In this document: one piece after another, positions 1 through 7,169 of the stretch
Numbering within the stretch: position 1 is the stretch's first letter
Layout of the letters: every line of letters begins with the position of its first letter
Assembly (NCBI GenBank): GCA_021802745.1
Contig: JAJZRK010000100.1
Coordinates: 1 to 11,768 of the forward strand
DNA length: 11,768 nt
Direction: 5' to 3'
DNA from: a bacterium
GTDB taxonomy: Bacteria > Gemmatimonadota > Gemmatimonadetes > Gemmatimonadales > Gemmatimonadaceae
The notes under the pieces: generated by a model
Seen by the model: only the letters and a program-made list of their open reading frames with translations
Database searches by the model: none
Told to the model about the DNA's origin: nothing
Program-made: the position numbers and the translations under genes

Positions 1-739
1 GCTCGCGCACGATCCACCGGCTCAGCGCTGCGAGCTCCTCGTCAGAATCGTTGCGTCCCGGAATGACCAGCGTGGTAATCTCCACCCAGACGCTCGTGTC
101 GCGTCTCAGGTAGACCAGGGTATCGAGCACAGGCTGCAGGTGACCGCCAGTCAGGGCATGATAGAACTCCTCCGTGAACGCCTTCAGGTCCACGTTGGCC
201 GCATCCATCCTGGCGTAGAACTCGCGGCGCGGCTCGTCACATATGTAGCCGGCGGTCACCGCCACGGTGTTCAGCCCCACGGCATGACAGGCATCGGCCA
301 CGTCCATCGCGTACTCGGCGAAGATCACCGGGTCGTTGTAGGTGAAGGCCACGCTCGCGCACCCTGCTTTCACGGCGGCGGCCGCGATCTCTTCGGGCAT
401 CGCACGATCCACCAGCGTATCCACCTCGCGCGACTTCGAGATGTCCCAGTTCTGGCAGAACTTGCATGCGAGGTTGCATCCCGCGGTGCCGAAGGAGAAG
501 ACCGACGTACCCGGGTAGAAGTGGCTGAGCGGCTTCTTCTCGATGGGATCCACGCAGAACCCCGACGACCGGCCGTACGTGGTGAGTACCATCGCGCCGC
601 CATCCATCTGCCGCACGAAGCACAGCCCGCGCTGCCCTTCGTGCAGCTTGCACTCGCGCGGACACAAGTCGCACTGAATGCGGCCGTCCGGGAGCGCGTG
701 CCACCACCGCGCTGGGTGGTGCGAGGCAGGGATGCTCAT
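1..739 (-). CDS. amrS: AmmeMemoRadiSam system radical SAM enzyme (3' end cut by window edge)
   Basis: This is the radical SAM partner of the AmmeMemoRadiSam module, a cytosolic iron-sulfur enzyme whose reaction is not settled. I translated 246 residues; the frame is still open at base 1, so the C-terminus lies outside. An N-terminal cysteine cluster (CDLCPREC, residues 23-30, plus C40) precedes the radical SAM signature CNLACKFC (C88, C92, C95), which binds the SAM-cleaving 4Fe-4S cluster. YNDP (about 134-137) and the VDLKAF region (about 183-188) fit the family core. The ATG at 739 overlaps the stop of the upstream Memo-AMMECR1 gene as ATGA, and AGGAG sits 8 bases upstream, so this start is firm and translation is probably coupled. 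It resembles pyruvate formate-lyase activating enzymes, but the N-terminal cysteines and the Memo-AMMECR1 neighbour point to AmrS. The gene symbol follows the family name. Confidence 0.93.
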   Translation of the reverse strand, partial: MSIPASHHPARWWHALPDGRIQCDLCPRECKLHEGQRGLCFVRQMDGGAMVLTTYGRSSGFCVDPIEKKPLSHFYPGTSVFSFGTAGCNLACKFCQNWDISKSREVDTLVDRAMPEEIAAAAVKAGCASVAFTYNDPVIFAEYAMDVADACHAVGLNTVAVTAGYICDEPRREFYARMDAANVDLKAFTEEFYHALTGGHLQPVLDTLVYLRRDTSVWVEITTLVIPGRNDSDEELAALSRWIVRE

Positions 740-2154
740 GCGTCTGGCTCCTGCCACTTGGTCACGGTGAAGCGCGCTAGCCGAACGCCAGGGGCCCAGA
801 AGCTCCCAGGCAAACCCGCCTTCTCCTTCAGGTGAAACAGGAACTCCGCCGGCTTGGGAAGCTGCTCCCAGACTTGCGGCAGATAGACGCTGCGGTGGCG
901 TCCATACTCGAAGACGACACCGTCCATGTGCGGACGCAGCGCCGAGAGCGCCTGCGCTTCGTCCGTGAATTCCATTGGCTCCAGGGGAGAGAGCAGCGAC
1001 ACCTCCACGCGCACGGAGTCGAACTCAGCGGGCTTCAACGGGCGGAAGCGGGAATCCTGGAACGCCGCGGCCACGGCGTTTTCCTGCACATCCTCGCCGA
1101 GGGAGCGGCGCGCCTCGATGGAGCCGATGCACCCGCAGAGTGCGCCCTTCCTGGTGAGCGTTACGAAAGTGGCGCCGGGTGCGGACAGCCAGTTCGTCTC
1201 CTGAACGGGCTCCGTATCGATGCCGAGGGCCTCGCCAATCGCCGCACGTGCGAGACGAAGCAGGATGACGCCTTTCTCATCGGCGGTGGGTGCGGCATCT
1301 GCGGCAACAGGGGGAGCATGCTGCACGGTGGCCGATGCGTCGCCGGCCTTCTGGTCGTCCGCTGCAGTCGGCACGAACGCGAACGACGCGTAGCCGACCA
1401 CGCGATCCGGATCACCGGCGGTCTGGCTCGAGTTGCGCACATCGAGCACAACCGGACGAAGGCCGTGTCGCTGCGCGGCGAGCAGCAGCCCATTGATGGG
1501 CGTGGCGCCACAGGCCTGCTGGCTTCCGAGAGGGCGGAGCGCGAGAATGTTGGCGACCGTCTTGGCGTCAGCCGAGCGCGCCGCGCGATCGGGCAGGTAG
1601 TGCGAGAGGTCGGAGCTGATCACGATGAGCGTCTCGTCACCGCCCCAGACCATGTCGAGCACGTTGGCCACTTCGGACGCGCTCGCGTCGCCCACCACCA
1701 GCGGAACGAGCAGGAATTCGCCCAGCACCTGTTGAAGGAAGGGGAGCTGCACCTCCAGCGAGTGCTCCGGCTCATGCGCGACGGCGTTGCGGGTGACATG
1801 GGGCGATGCGTCGAGCCGACGCATGGCGCCGAGGTCGAGCGCCACCTCGCCGAGGGGCGTGCGAAACCGATTGGCCTCGGGGAGTGCGAGGCCCCTGACG
1901 GGGACGTAATGCGCGGGACCGAGCAGCACGACGCAGCGATACCGATCGCGCAGCGGCTGAAGCTGGGCGTAGGCGCTGGCGGCTACAGGTCCGGAGTAGA
2001 TGTGGCCCGCATGCGGAACGATGAGCGCTTTGGGCGCCTGCGCGAGCGCGGCGCCCTTGGGGTGCGCGAGCATGTCGGCCACGGCCTGCTTGAGTGCGGC
2101 GGGGCGGGCCTGATAGAACGTCCCGGCAACGGCGGGAGGACGGATGGCGGTCAT
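736..2154 (-). CDS. Fused Memo-AMMECR1 protein (AmmeMemoRadiSam system proteins B and A)
   Basis: A 472-residue protein joins two families that are often separate. Residues about 4-263 are a Memo domain, a metal-binding fold related to class III extradiol dioxygenases. H48 (VPHAGH), H82 (GPAHY) and C215 (QACG) fit the metal site described for human MEMO1, and SDLSHY (181-186) is another family hallmark. An Ala/Pro-rich linker (about 264-292) leads to an AMMECR1 domain (about 293-467) with LCGCIGSI (339-346) in place of the usual LRGCIG. The ATG at 2154 has GAGGT 8 bases upstream. The stop overlaps the start of the radical SAM gene by four bases, so the two make one operon. The 165-bp upstream gap carries a 12-bp direct repeat. 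Both domain assignments are strong; the biochemical role is unknown. Confidence 0.95.
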   Translation of the reverse strand: MTAIRPPAVAGTFYQARPAALKQAVADMLAHPKGAALAQAPKALIVPHAGHIYSGPVAASAYAQLQPLRDRYRCVVLLGPAHYVPVRGLALPEANRFRTPLGEVALDLGAMRRLDASPHVTRNAVAHEPEHSLEVQLPFLQQVLGEFLLVPLVVGDASASEVANVLDMVWGGDETLIVISSDLSHYLPDRAARSADAKTVANILALRPLGSQQACGATPINGLLLAAQRHGLRPVVLDVRNSSQTAGDPDRVVGYASFAFVPTAADDQKAGDASATVQHAPPVAADAAPTADEKGVILLRLARAAIGEALGIDTEPVQETNWLSAPGATFVTLTRKGALCGCIGSIEARRSLGEDVQENAVAAAFQDSRFRPLKPAEFDSVRVEVSLLSPLEPMEFTDEAQALSALRPHMDGVVFEYGRHRSVYLPQVWEQLPKPAEFLFHLKEKAGLPGSFWAPGVRLARFTVTKWQEPDA

Positions 2155-2222
2155 GGGGAATGACCTCGACAGTCAGCCACAAGGTCGACACGCGTGCTGC
2201 ATGACACGCGCGACAGGGGCTG

Positions 2223-2268
2223 CATAGACACGGTAGCGTCAGATGTCGCCGATCGCCATAGACACGGT
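2223..2268. repeat. Pair of perfect 12-bp direct repeats upstream of the Memo-AMMECR1 gene
   Basis: CATAGACACGGT occurs at 2223-2234 and again at 2257-2268, 34 bp apart start to start, and identity stops exactly at 12 bases on both sides. The repeats lie in the only leader region of the Memo-AMMECR1 operon, 69 to 114 bases upstream of its start. They could be two binding sites for a regulator or the trace of a small duplication; the sequence alone does not decide. A further 8-bp palindrome, CACGCGTG, sits at 2189-2196. Confidence 0.5.
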
Positions 2269-2319
2269 CGGCGGTTGGACGAGCGGGCGTGCGGACTGCC
2301 GCTGCACTCTCCCCCCGGC

Positions 2320-2973
2320 CTAGTAGCGCAGGTCGAGCAAGCCGGCGCCGACGACGTTCAGCAACACGGCCACGCCGACGAGCACGACTGGCACGGTCAC
2401 GCGTGCACGAAGCGTGGAACGCTCGATCGCGAACTTGGCCGCCAGGAAGAACCAGAGGTAGCCGAACGCGAAAATGGGGAGCACGGCCATCAGCCCCCTG
2501 TTCCACCACGCATAGTCCCAGACGAGCAAGCCGCCTCGGTTGAGAAAGAGCTCGACCACCACGCAGATCGCGGAGTAGCAGAGCGCCCAGAACCACCGGT
2601 TGGGCAATCCCGCCACTCGTTCCGCCGGGTCGTCTGACAGCGTGCGCTGGTAGATGATGCCGAGGAGGGCGAACATGAACATGATCTCGATGTTCCATCC
2701 CACCATCGTGCGTAACGCGGACGGCCCCGGAACCAGCCACAGCGCACTGTAGTCGGAGAGAGCGAAGATCCAGCCGTTGATCGTCTCGTTGACGAAGTCG
2801 GCGGCGAAGAGCGTCGCGCCGGCAATGACCGCGTTCCACTGACCAGTGCGGCGCGCGGATTGCACCTCGCCGGCATAAACGAGGAAGACGATTGCCAGCA
2901 GCGGGATTGCGTACCACTGCATGGTGGCCGGGTCTCGAAGGCCGACAAGCGCCGAGCGCGCTGATTCAGTCAT
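2320..2973 (-). CDS. Six-span integral membrane protein of unknown function
   Basis: I do not recognise this 217-residue protein. Six hydrophobic segments are visible at about residues 19-35, 46-73, 90-109, 129-147, 161-185 and 192-213, so it is an inner-membrane protein with very short loops. Charged or polar residues sit inside or beside the spans (ADFVNET at 58-64, NIE at 94-96, VELFLNRGG at 140-148, WDYAWWN at 152-158), which suggests a functional pocket rather than a simple anchor. The ATG at 2973 is preferred because GAGGTG lies 8 bases upstream. An in-frame ATG at 3003 would add ten residues but has no ribosome binding site. It lies 165 bp upstream of the Memo-AMMECR1 gene on the same strand and diverges from the ATPase gene. 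A transporter or a small membrane enzyme are both possible. Confidence 0.75.
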   Translation of the reverse strand: MTESARSALVGLRDPATMQWYAIPLLAIVFLVYAGEVQSARRTGQWNAVIAGATLFAADFVNETINGWIFALSDYSALWLVPGPSALRTMVGWNIEIMFMFALLGIIYQRTLSDDPAERVAGLPNRWFWALCYSAICVVVELFLNRGGLLVWDYAWWNRGLMAVLPIFAFGYLWFFLAAKFAIERSTLRARVTVPVVLVGVAVLLNVVGAGLLDLRY

Positions 2974-3273
2974 GTGCGAAACACCTCGCGTACGAGTTGC
3001 CATCGGATCATGAGCATTCGCGGGCCGTGCACAGGCAGTGAGTGGTCAGCCAAGCCCGGGCAATAATGGCCACGCCGCACCCAATGCACCACACGGCCCC
3101 ACCCGCGCCCGGCGCTCCGCAGCGACAGATCGCCCCGGGTGTTGCCCTGCAACAGGATGCGCACTGCGTTGTGCCCTGAAGGCATCATTTGTTGAGCATT
3201 GCGCCGCTGATTGACAAAGTGCTTGCTCTGTAAAGTGTTGCAAATATTCGACATAGAGAAATACGTCACTTAT

Positions 3274-3290
3274 TGTCAATTGTATTGACA
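3274..3290. promoter_or_regulatory. Perfect 17-bp palindrome, probable operator
   Basis: TGTCAAT (3274-3280), TGT (3281-3283) and ATTGACA (3284-3290) form a perfect 7-3-7 inverted repeat, a typical shape for a dimeric regulator site. Its right arm contains the -35 hexamer of the ATPase gene, and its left arm gives the same hexamer on the minus strand. A bound protein would block at least the ATPase promoter. Another half-site lies at 3210-3216. The identity of the regulator is unknown. Confidence 0.6.
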
Positions 3291-3313
3291 TTTTCGCCTC
3301 ATTTCCCGATACT
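3285..3313 (+). promoter_or_regulatory. Promoter of the ATPase gene, apparently giving a leaderless mRNA
   Basis: A consensus -35 TTGACA (3285-3290), a 17-bp spacer and a -10 GATACT (3308-3313, four of six consensus bases) predict transcription starting at about 3319-3320. That is on the GTG start codon itself. This fits the absence of any ribosome binding site. The -35 lies inside the 17-bp palindrome. Confidence 0.55.
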
Positions 3314-3319
3314 CCAACC

Positions 3320-4516
3320 GTGATCCCGCGCGACGCTGCCTCGTATCTGACTGCACTGGCACGACACTATCCGGTCGTGACCGTCACCGGACCGCGTCAG
3401 GCCGGGAAGACTACGTTGTGCCGCGCCACCTTCCCGGAGCTTCCCTACATCAGTCTGGAACCGCTCGACGTACAAGAGTCGGCGGTCGTCGACCCGCGCG
3501 GTTTCCTGGCGCAGTTCCCTGACGGGGCCATCATCGATGAAGCGCAACGGGCCCCCGACCTTGCGAGCTATCTGCAGGCGGAGGTTGACGAGCGCCCAAC
3601 GCCCGGCCGCTTCATCCTCACGGGGTCACAGCATCTGGCGCTCTCGGCCTCGGTGAGTCAGTCACTGGCCGGTCGAACCGGCGTGCTCGAGTTGTACCCG
3701 CCAAGCTGGCGTGAGCTCAAGCGATTCCCATCTACTTCGACTGACCTGTTCGAGGTGCTCTGGACCGGCGCGTATCCTCGCATCTTCGACCGACAGATAC
3801 CCGCGCATCAATGGCTGGCCGACTACGTGGCCACCTATGTTCAGCGCGACGTCCGTCAGCTGCTCAATGTCGGTGATCTTCGGGCGTTCACCAACTTCCT
3901 GGGCCTCTGCGCCGGCAGCACGTCCGCCGAACTCAACCTGTCTCACCTTGGCGCGGACAGCGGCATCTCGCACAACACGGCGAAGTCGTGGCTCTCGATT
4001 CTCGAGGCGAGCTACCTTGTCTTCCGACTGCCTGGCTGGCATCCGAACTTTCGAAAGCAGGTCGTCAAGTCGGCGAAGCTTCACTTCCTTGACACCGGCT
4101 TCGTCTGCCATCTCCTCGGGATCCGTGAACCGGATCAGCTGCGGACGCATCCGCTTCGCGGGGCAATATTCGAAACCTGGGTCGCGTCGGAACTGCTGAA
4201 GCAAGCGGCGCATCAGGGTCAGCGTCCGGTTCTCTTCCACTATCGCGACCCGGCGGGACTTGAGGTTGATCTCGTCGCCGAGTCTGCACGGCAGGTCATA
4301 CTTGCCGAGGCGAAGTCAGGCGCCACCGTTGCCAGTGATTTCACGAAGTCGGCCGACCGCCTGGCGCGCCGCATTCGACAGCGCGACGCCGGGTGCACAA
4401 TCACCGTCCGCGTGGTCTATGGTGGAACGACGAGGCATACGCGCGGCGACGCCGAGGTAATCCCGTGGAGCTCCATCGACCAGGTCGCGTGGTCGGCGGA
4501 CCGGATGCCGCGGTGA
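3320..4516 (+). CDS. AAA_14 / DUF4143 family ATPase
   Basis: A 398-residue cytosolic ATPase of the widespread AAA_14-DUF4143 type, usually found as a stand-alone gene with no assigned role. Walker A is GPRQAGKT (24-31), Walker B is AIIDE (70-74) and LTGSQ (100-104) is a sensor-like motif. A middle region (about 165-270, with YVQRDVRQ and the winged-helix-like ISHNTAKSWLSILEASYLV) leads to the DUF4143 C-terminus. There, FETWVASEL (284-292), EVDLV (315-319) and AEAKS (329-333) resemble a PD-(D/E)xK nuclease core; whether it cuts DNA is not known. The start is GTG, the first possible start after an in-frame stop at 3254. It has no ribosome binding site, and the promoter predicts a leaderless transcript. 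It is the only plus-strand gene here and converges with the SEC-C gene 40 bp downstream. Confidence 0.93.
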   Translation: MIPRDAASYLTALARHYPVVTVTGPRQAGKTTLCRATFPELPYISLEPLDVQESAVVDPRGFLAQFPDGAIIDEAQRAPDLASYLQAEVDERPTPGRFILTGSQHLALSASVSQSLAGRTGVLELYPPSWRELKRFPSTSTDLFEVLWTGAYPRIFDRQIPAHQWLADYVATYVQRDVRQLLNVGDLRAFTNFLGLCAGSTSAELNLSHLGADSGISHNTAKSWLSILEASYLVFRLPGWHPNFRKQVVKSAKLHFLDTGFVCHLLGIREPDQLRTHPLRGAIFETWVASELLKQAAHQGQRPVLFHYRDPAGLEVDLVAESARQVILAEAKSGATVASDFTKSADRLARRIRQRDAGCTITVRVVYGGTTRHTRGDAEVIPWSSIDQVAWSADRMPR

Positions 4517-4556
4517 TCTTGCACAGGCCGCGCTACGTCAGGTCGGGGTGAGGATC

Positions 4557-6569
4557 CTACGGCCCCGTCGAGCGCGGTGTGGGTTTGCGCGGCGTGGGCT
4601 TGCGCGGCGCGCGTTTGCGCGGCGCGGGCTTGTCGCCCGCTCTCATCTGCTTGCGTTCCTGCTCGATCGCGACGTGGGGAGTAAGCCCACCGCAGTTCGC
4701 ATTTGGCGTCTGTGCCCACACCCGCTGCCGCTCTGCCACAACGGCGAGCACCTCGCCCGGCGCCGTGATCCCCCCGGCGATCGCCTCGTCGCGCCACGCA
4801 ATCCACAGTCGGTGCGCTTCGCGGTTGAGTGCATACTCGGCCATTCCCATTGTCGACCCCCACGCGATGCCGCCCTGCGCGTCACTGACAGGGAGCAGCA
4901 CCCGGCTGGCGAGATCGCGCACATACGGTGCCTGCCAATCCTGCACGGCCTCGTCCCAGAAGAAGCCGCCGGGGAAGCTCTCCCATCGAAGCTCGAACGT
5001 CTCTACATCGTCGAGAATGGGCCAGGCCCACGGACACACCACTCCTTCGCGGTCCTCGAGAAAGGCGAAGAACCGGCGTAGCGTGACCAGCATGCGTCGC
5101 GCGCCCGCCAGTGAGTCGGCAACCTTTCGCGGATACCAGTCGTAGAGGAAACTCCGCAGTTCGAACTCGCTGACGCCGGTAACAGGCTTTCGGCCTGAGT
5201 ACGCGCACAGTTCAACGAAGAGTCGCGCCATGTCGGCGTGACTGCGCACCGTGGCTTCCGATGGCGGCTTGCCGCTGCGCGGCTTGCGAAGCCAGGCGCG
5301 AAAACGTGCGAGCGTCCGGTTGACGCTGCGCGGGGTGCTTTCGTCGTCGAGCGTGGCGAGCGGCGTCGCACCGGGGCCAGAGGAGCCAGCGGGATGGAGC
5401 ATCGATGGCGGTGAGAACTCGTCGAACAGACCCTCGTCGAACGCGAGGGTGCACGTCGTGCCGGTCTCGGGATCTCTCCAGGCCACTCCTTCGTACGCTT
5501 CCTCGTTGCCGGCGAGCACCGCTACATGCTGCGCGACAAAGCGCGGCACGCTCTCGAGCGCGGCGATGAGATCCTCGAAATACCGCTGCCGAATGCCGCC
5601 GCCCGGCGCATTAAGTACCGTGAGCGTGGGATACGCGTTCGGTCCCGCGATCTCCCAGCCTTCGCGCTGAATCTCGGCGCGCATCCGCTTGGGCAGCTCG
5701 CCACGCGTGTTGAAGAGCAGCGAGACGACCACGTCTTCCAGGTCGTCAAACATCGCTGACGACTCCGTTGCCGAGTGGCTCATGTACATCCACTCGAGGT
5801 CGGCGATCTCGTGATAGAGGGCCAGCCCGGTCTGCTCGCCGGCCGCGCCGAGGATCACGGCGGCCCACGGGTCGCCCCCGGGACGCGTGACCATGATCGC
5901 CGTCTCGCGCGCAGGGACGGTCCACGGGGCGGCGCGATGGAACGCTGCTGCCGCGCGGAACAGTCGCGCGGTGAGGTCGGCCGGCATTCCCCACCCAGCC
6001 CACGTCTCCGGTTGAGAGCGCAGCAGATGCAACGGCACGATCCCGCCGAACACATGGGCAAGCAGGCCCTGCAGTGCGTCCGCCACGCTGGGAAGCTCGT
6101 CCGCGGGCACCAGCGCGATCCCGTGCTCGGCGAGCAGGCGACTCAGCGGCTCGACCAGCGAGAGATGGCGAATGGCCACATGCGTCGGGGCCACGCCCGC
6201 GCGCTCCTGTGCGGCAAGCACGTGCCGCGCCAGCAGAACCGCAAGCTCGTCCGGCTCCGCCGACGGACGATCGACGAACTCGCAGGCGAGCATGAAGGGC
6301 GGCGCCATCACCAGTAGCGCGGCGGGGCGTGCTGCCGGATCGTCGGCAAGCATCGCGGGAACTGGCACGAGGTCGAGTTCCCACGCGCGGTTCAGCTGCG
6401 ACGGAGGCGGTAGTTGCAACATCCGATCGCGCTGGACGGGCGGGGCGTTCGCGAGCAGGCGCAATTGCGGTGCGTCTGCAGCCGCACGGTCGCTCTCGGC
6501 ATGACAGTGCTTGTACTTGCGTCCCGAGCCGCAGGGGCAGGGGTCGTTGCGTCCAGGCCGTTCGCTCAT
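4557..6569 (-). CDS. Large SEC-C motif protein with recombinase-like segment and basic repeat tail
   Basis: A 670-residue protein of unknown function. It opens with a SEC-C zinc-binding motif (CPCGSGRKYKHC, residues 11-22), the C-x-C-x8-H-C pattern best known from the SecA C-terminus. The middle (about 50-400) is not recognised; part of it (about 228-260, GDPWAAVILGAAGEQTGLA) recalls domains seen in other SEC-C proteins. Residues about 417-510 look like the helical core-binding domain of tyrosine recombinases, but no catalytic domain follows. The last 25 residues are a basic repeat of APRKx type. The ATG at 6569 is chosen because the SEC-C motif normally sits at a terminus and the frame upstream (to 6788) has no protein-like character; only GAG next to the ATG hints at a ribosome binding site. 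It converges with the ATPase gene. Confidence 0.82.
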   Translation of the reverse strand: MSERPGRNDPCPCGSGRKYKHCHAESDRAAADAPQLRLLANAPPVQRDRMLQLPPPSQLNRAWELDLVPVPAMLADDPAARPAALLVMAPPFMLACEFVDRPSAEPDELAVLLARHVLAAQERAGVAPTHVAIRHLSLVEPLSRLLAEHGIALVPADELPSVADALQGLLAHVFGGIVPLHLLRSQPETWAGWGMPADLTARLFRAAAAFHRAAPWTVPARETAIMVTRPGGDPWAAVILGAAGEQTGLALYHEIADLEWMYMSHSATESSAMFDDLEDVVVSLLFNTRGELPKRMRAEIQREGWEIAGPNAYPTLTVLNAPGGGIRQRYFEDLIAALESVPRFVAQHVAVLAGNEEAYEGVAWRDPETGTTCTLAFDEGLFDEFSPPSMLHPAGSSGPGATPLATLDDESTPRSVNRTLARFRAWLRKPRSGKPPSEATVRSHADMARLFVELCAYSGRKPVTGVSEFELRSFLYDWYPRKVADSLAGARRMLVTLRRFFAFLEDREGVVCPWAWPILDDVETFELRWESFPGGFFWDEAVQDWQAPYVRDLASRVLLPVSDAQGGIAWGSTMGMAEYALNREAHRLWIAWRDEAIAGGITAPGEVLAVVAERQRVWAQTPNANCGGLTPHVAIEQERKQMRAGDKPAPRKRAPRKPTPRKPTPRSTGP
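4582..4632. repeat. 15-bp tandem repeat, about 3.4 copies, encoding the APRKx tail
   Basis: Units at 4582-4596 (GGTTTGCGCGGCGTG), 4597-4611 (GGCTTGCGCGGCGCG) and 4612-4626 (CGTTTGCGCGGCGCG), then a partial GGCTTG at 4627-4632. The period of five codons keeps the frame of the overlapping SEC-C gene and writes its Pro/Arg/Lys-rich tail. Copy number could vary between strains without a frameshift. Confidence 0.85.
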
Positions 6570-6984
6570 CTCGACGGGAAATGGACAGTGCAACGCCGAG
6601 TTGCGCAAGCGTTGCGATCTATCAACCCGTGGTATCCCGCGGCGGCTTCCCGCCACGAGACAAGCGCGAATGGCAACACCGCGCATATAGCGAGCCCGGA
6701 CTCGCGTAGTCCAGGTCGTCGAAGCCGGGGGCTCCCTGTGGTGAGCCTGGTCGTACGACCCGCGACCGGTCGGTGTCGCGTTGCACACCGAGCCAGACGT
6801 CGGTCTTGCCCACCGCGATCAGAACCTGGTGCGTGCACCCTCTCGCATCCGCCGCGGCACGGGTACCGGCAGGCTGGTACGACGCGCGGACCGGTGGAGC
6901 GGGTCCACTCGCTGCCCGGCTGGGTAGGCGACTCCACGCGCGCGCCATTCCCCCTCGGCGAGCGGAATGTTGCCCGTTCGGAGA

Positions 6985-7050
6985 TCATCTGCGAAACACC
7001 TCCAACGCCAGCTCCACCTTCCCGAACGGCGACGCTGGCCGTACCCGCAC
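6985..7050 (-). pseudogene. Relic of the 3' end of a methylenetetrahydrofolate reductase-type gene
   Basis: Read on the minus strand, this segment ends in SPFGKVELALEVFRR and a TGA stop. That is nearly the same as the end of the intact gene at 10304 (SAPFGKVELALEVFRA). At the DNA level 6995-7031 matches 10314-10350 at 35 of 37 positions. Just upstream, VRVRPA aligns with ERVRPVV of the intact copy only if about seven codons are missing. Nothing further upstream resembles the reductase and there is no start codon in frame, so it is a fragment, not a gene. Confidence 0.75.
6995..7031. repeat. Left copy of 37-bp direct repeat
   Basis: It matches 10314-10350 at 35 of 37 bases in the same orientation. 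Both copies are the final coding stretch of a methyltransferase/MTHFR-type gene. Between them lie the PLP enzyme, CGGC, broken bacterioferritin, NifX-like and DUF134 genes. Confidence 0.8.
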
Positions 7051-7143
7051 GCTCGTGGAGGACGGCCCGGCCCGCTATATGCAAATTCGAACGGTTGGCG
7101 CGACCGAACACACGGGTGTCCGGAGACGGCCGCCCGATCAGTT

Positions 7144-7165
7144 CTGACGGCCGTCGTGCCGTCAG
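7144..7165 (-). terminator. Stem-loop directly after the PLP enzyme gene
   Basis: CTGACGGC (7144-7151), a six-base loop and GCCGTCAG (7158-7165) form a perfect 8-bp stem. It begins four bases past the stop codon of the PLP enzyme gene. No run of U follows on the minus strand, so it is a weak or factor-assisted terminator, or an mRNA-end stabiliser. Confidence 0.55.
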
Positions 7166-7169
7166 CGTC

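Larger units (their letters stand above)
2974..3319. other. Divergent intergenic region between membrane protein and ATPase genes
   Basis: This 346-bp stretch separates two divergently transcribed genes. The left half (about 3000-3170) is GC-rich, with short open frames that look like no known protein. The right half (about 3180-3300) is distinctly AT-rich and holds the ATPase promoter and a 17-bp palindrome. A further copy of the half-site ATTGACA is at 3210-3216. I saw no terminator and no RNA gene. On the minus strand the palindrome also presents TTGACA (3279 down to 3274), with a weak -10 candidate TATGTC 18 bp away (3255 down to 3250). It may therefore drive transcription in both directions. 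Confidence 0.6.
6683..7082. repeat. Imperfect 17-bp inverted repeat exactly bounding 400 bp
   Basis: The left arm at 6683-6699 begins GCATATAGCG. The right arm at 7066-7082 is its reverse complement with 15 of 17 positions matching, the first ten perfectly. The arms bound 400 bp that carry no transposase. I see no target-site duplication outside the arms, so a miniature transposable element is possible but not shown. Confidence 0.3.
6570..7169. other. 600-bp region without a convincing gene
   Basis: Open frames on both strands run through this stretch because of its GC content, but none gives a recognisable protein. It holds the relic of a methyltransferase/MTHFR gene end (6985-7050), a hairpin after the PLP enzyme gene (7144-7165), and an imperfect 17-bp inverted repeat (6683-6699 against 7066-7082, 15/17). 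Near 6605-6625 is a short TTGCGCAA/CGCAA-GCG-TTGCG palindromic patch of unknown meaning. The promoter of the SEC-C gene must lie in its left part, but I cannot place it with confidence. Confidence 0.55.

Noticed and set aside
832..2163. A 443-codon open frame on the plus strand
   Set aside because: It is the antisense shadow of the Memo-AMMECR1 gene, which has unmistakable domains and a ribosome binding site.
2970..2987. A possible third copy of the gene-end repeat: 17 of 18 bases match 6985-7002
   Set aside because: The match is short, stops at once, and here coincides with the GAGGTG ribosome binding site and ATG of the membrane protein gene. Nothing else of the reductase is present, so chance is likely.
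3130..3215. Integron attC-like core sites (GTTGAGC and similar) near AT-rich DNA
   Set aside because: Only one core box fits; the partner boxes and imperfect hairpin required for attC are missing and no integrase is near.
6570..6788. A 73-residue N-terminal extension of the SEC-C protein
   Set aside because: The frame is open, but the extension is Arg/Thr-rich without family features; the ATG directly before the SEC-C motif is the natural start.
7077..7087. TATATGCAAAT, 10 of 11 bases like the half of the DUF134 palindrome at 10141-10151
   Set aside because: There is no second arm, so it is not a convincing further operator.
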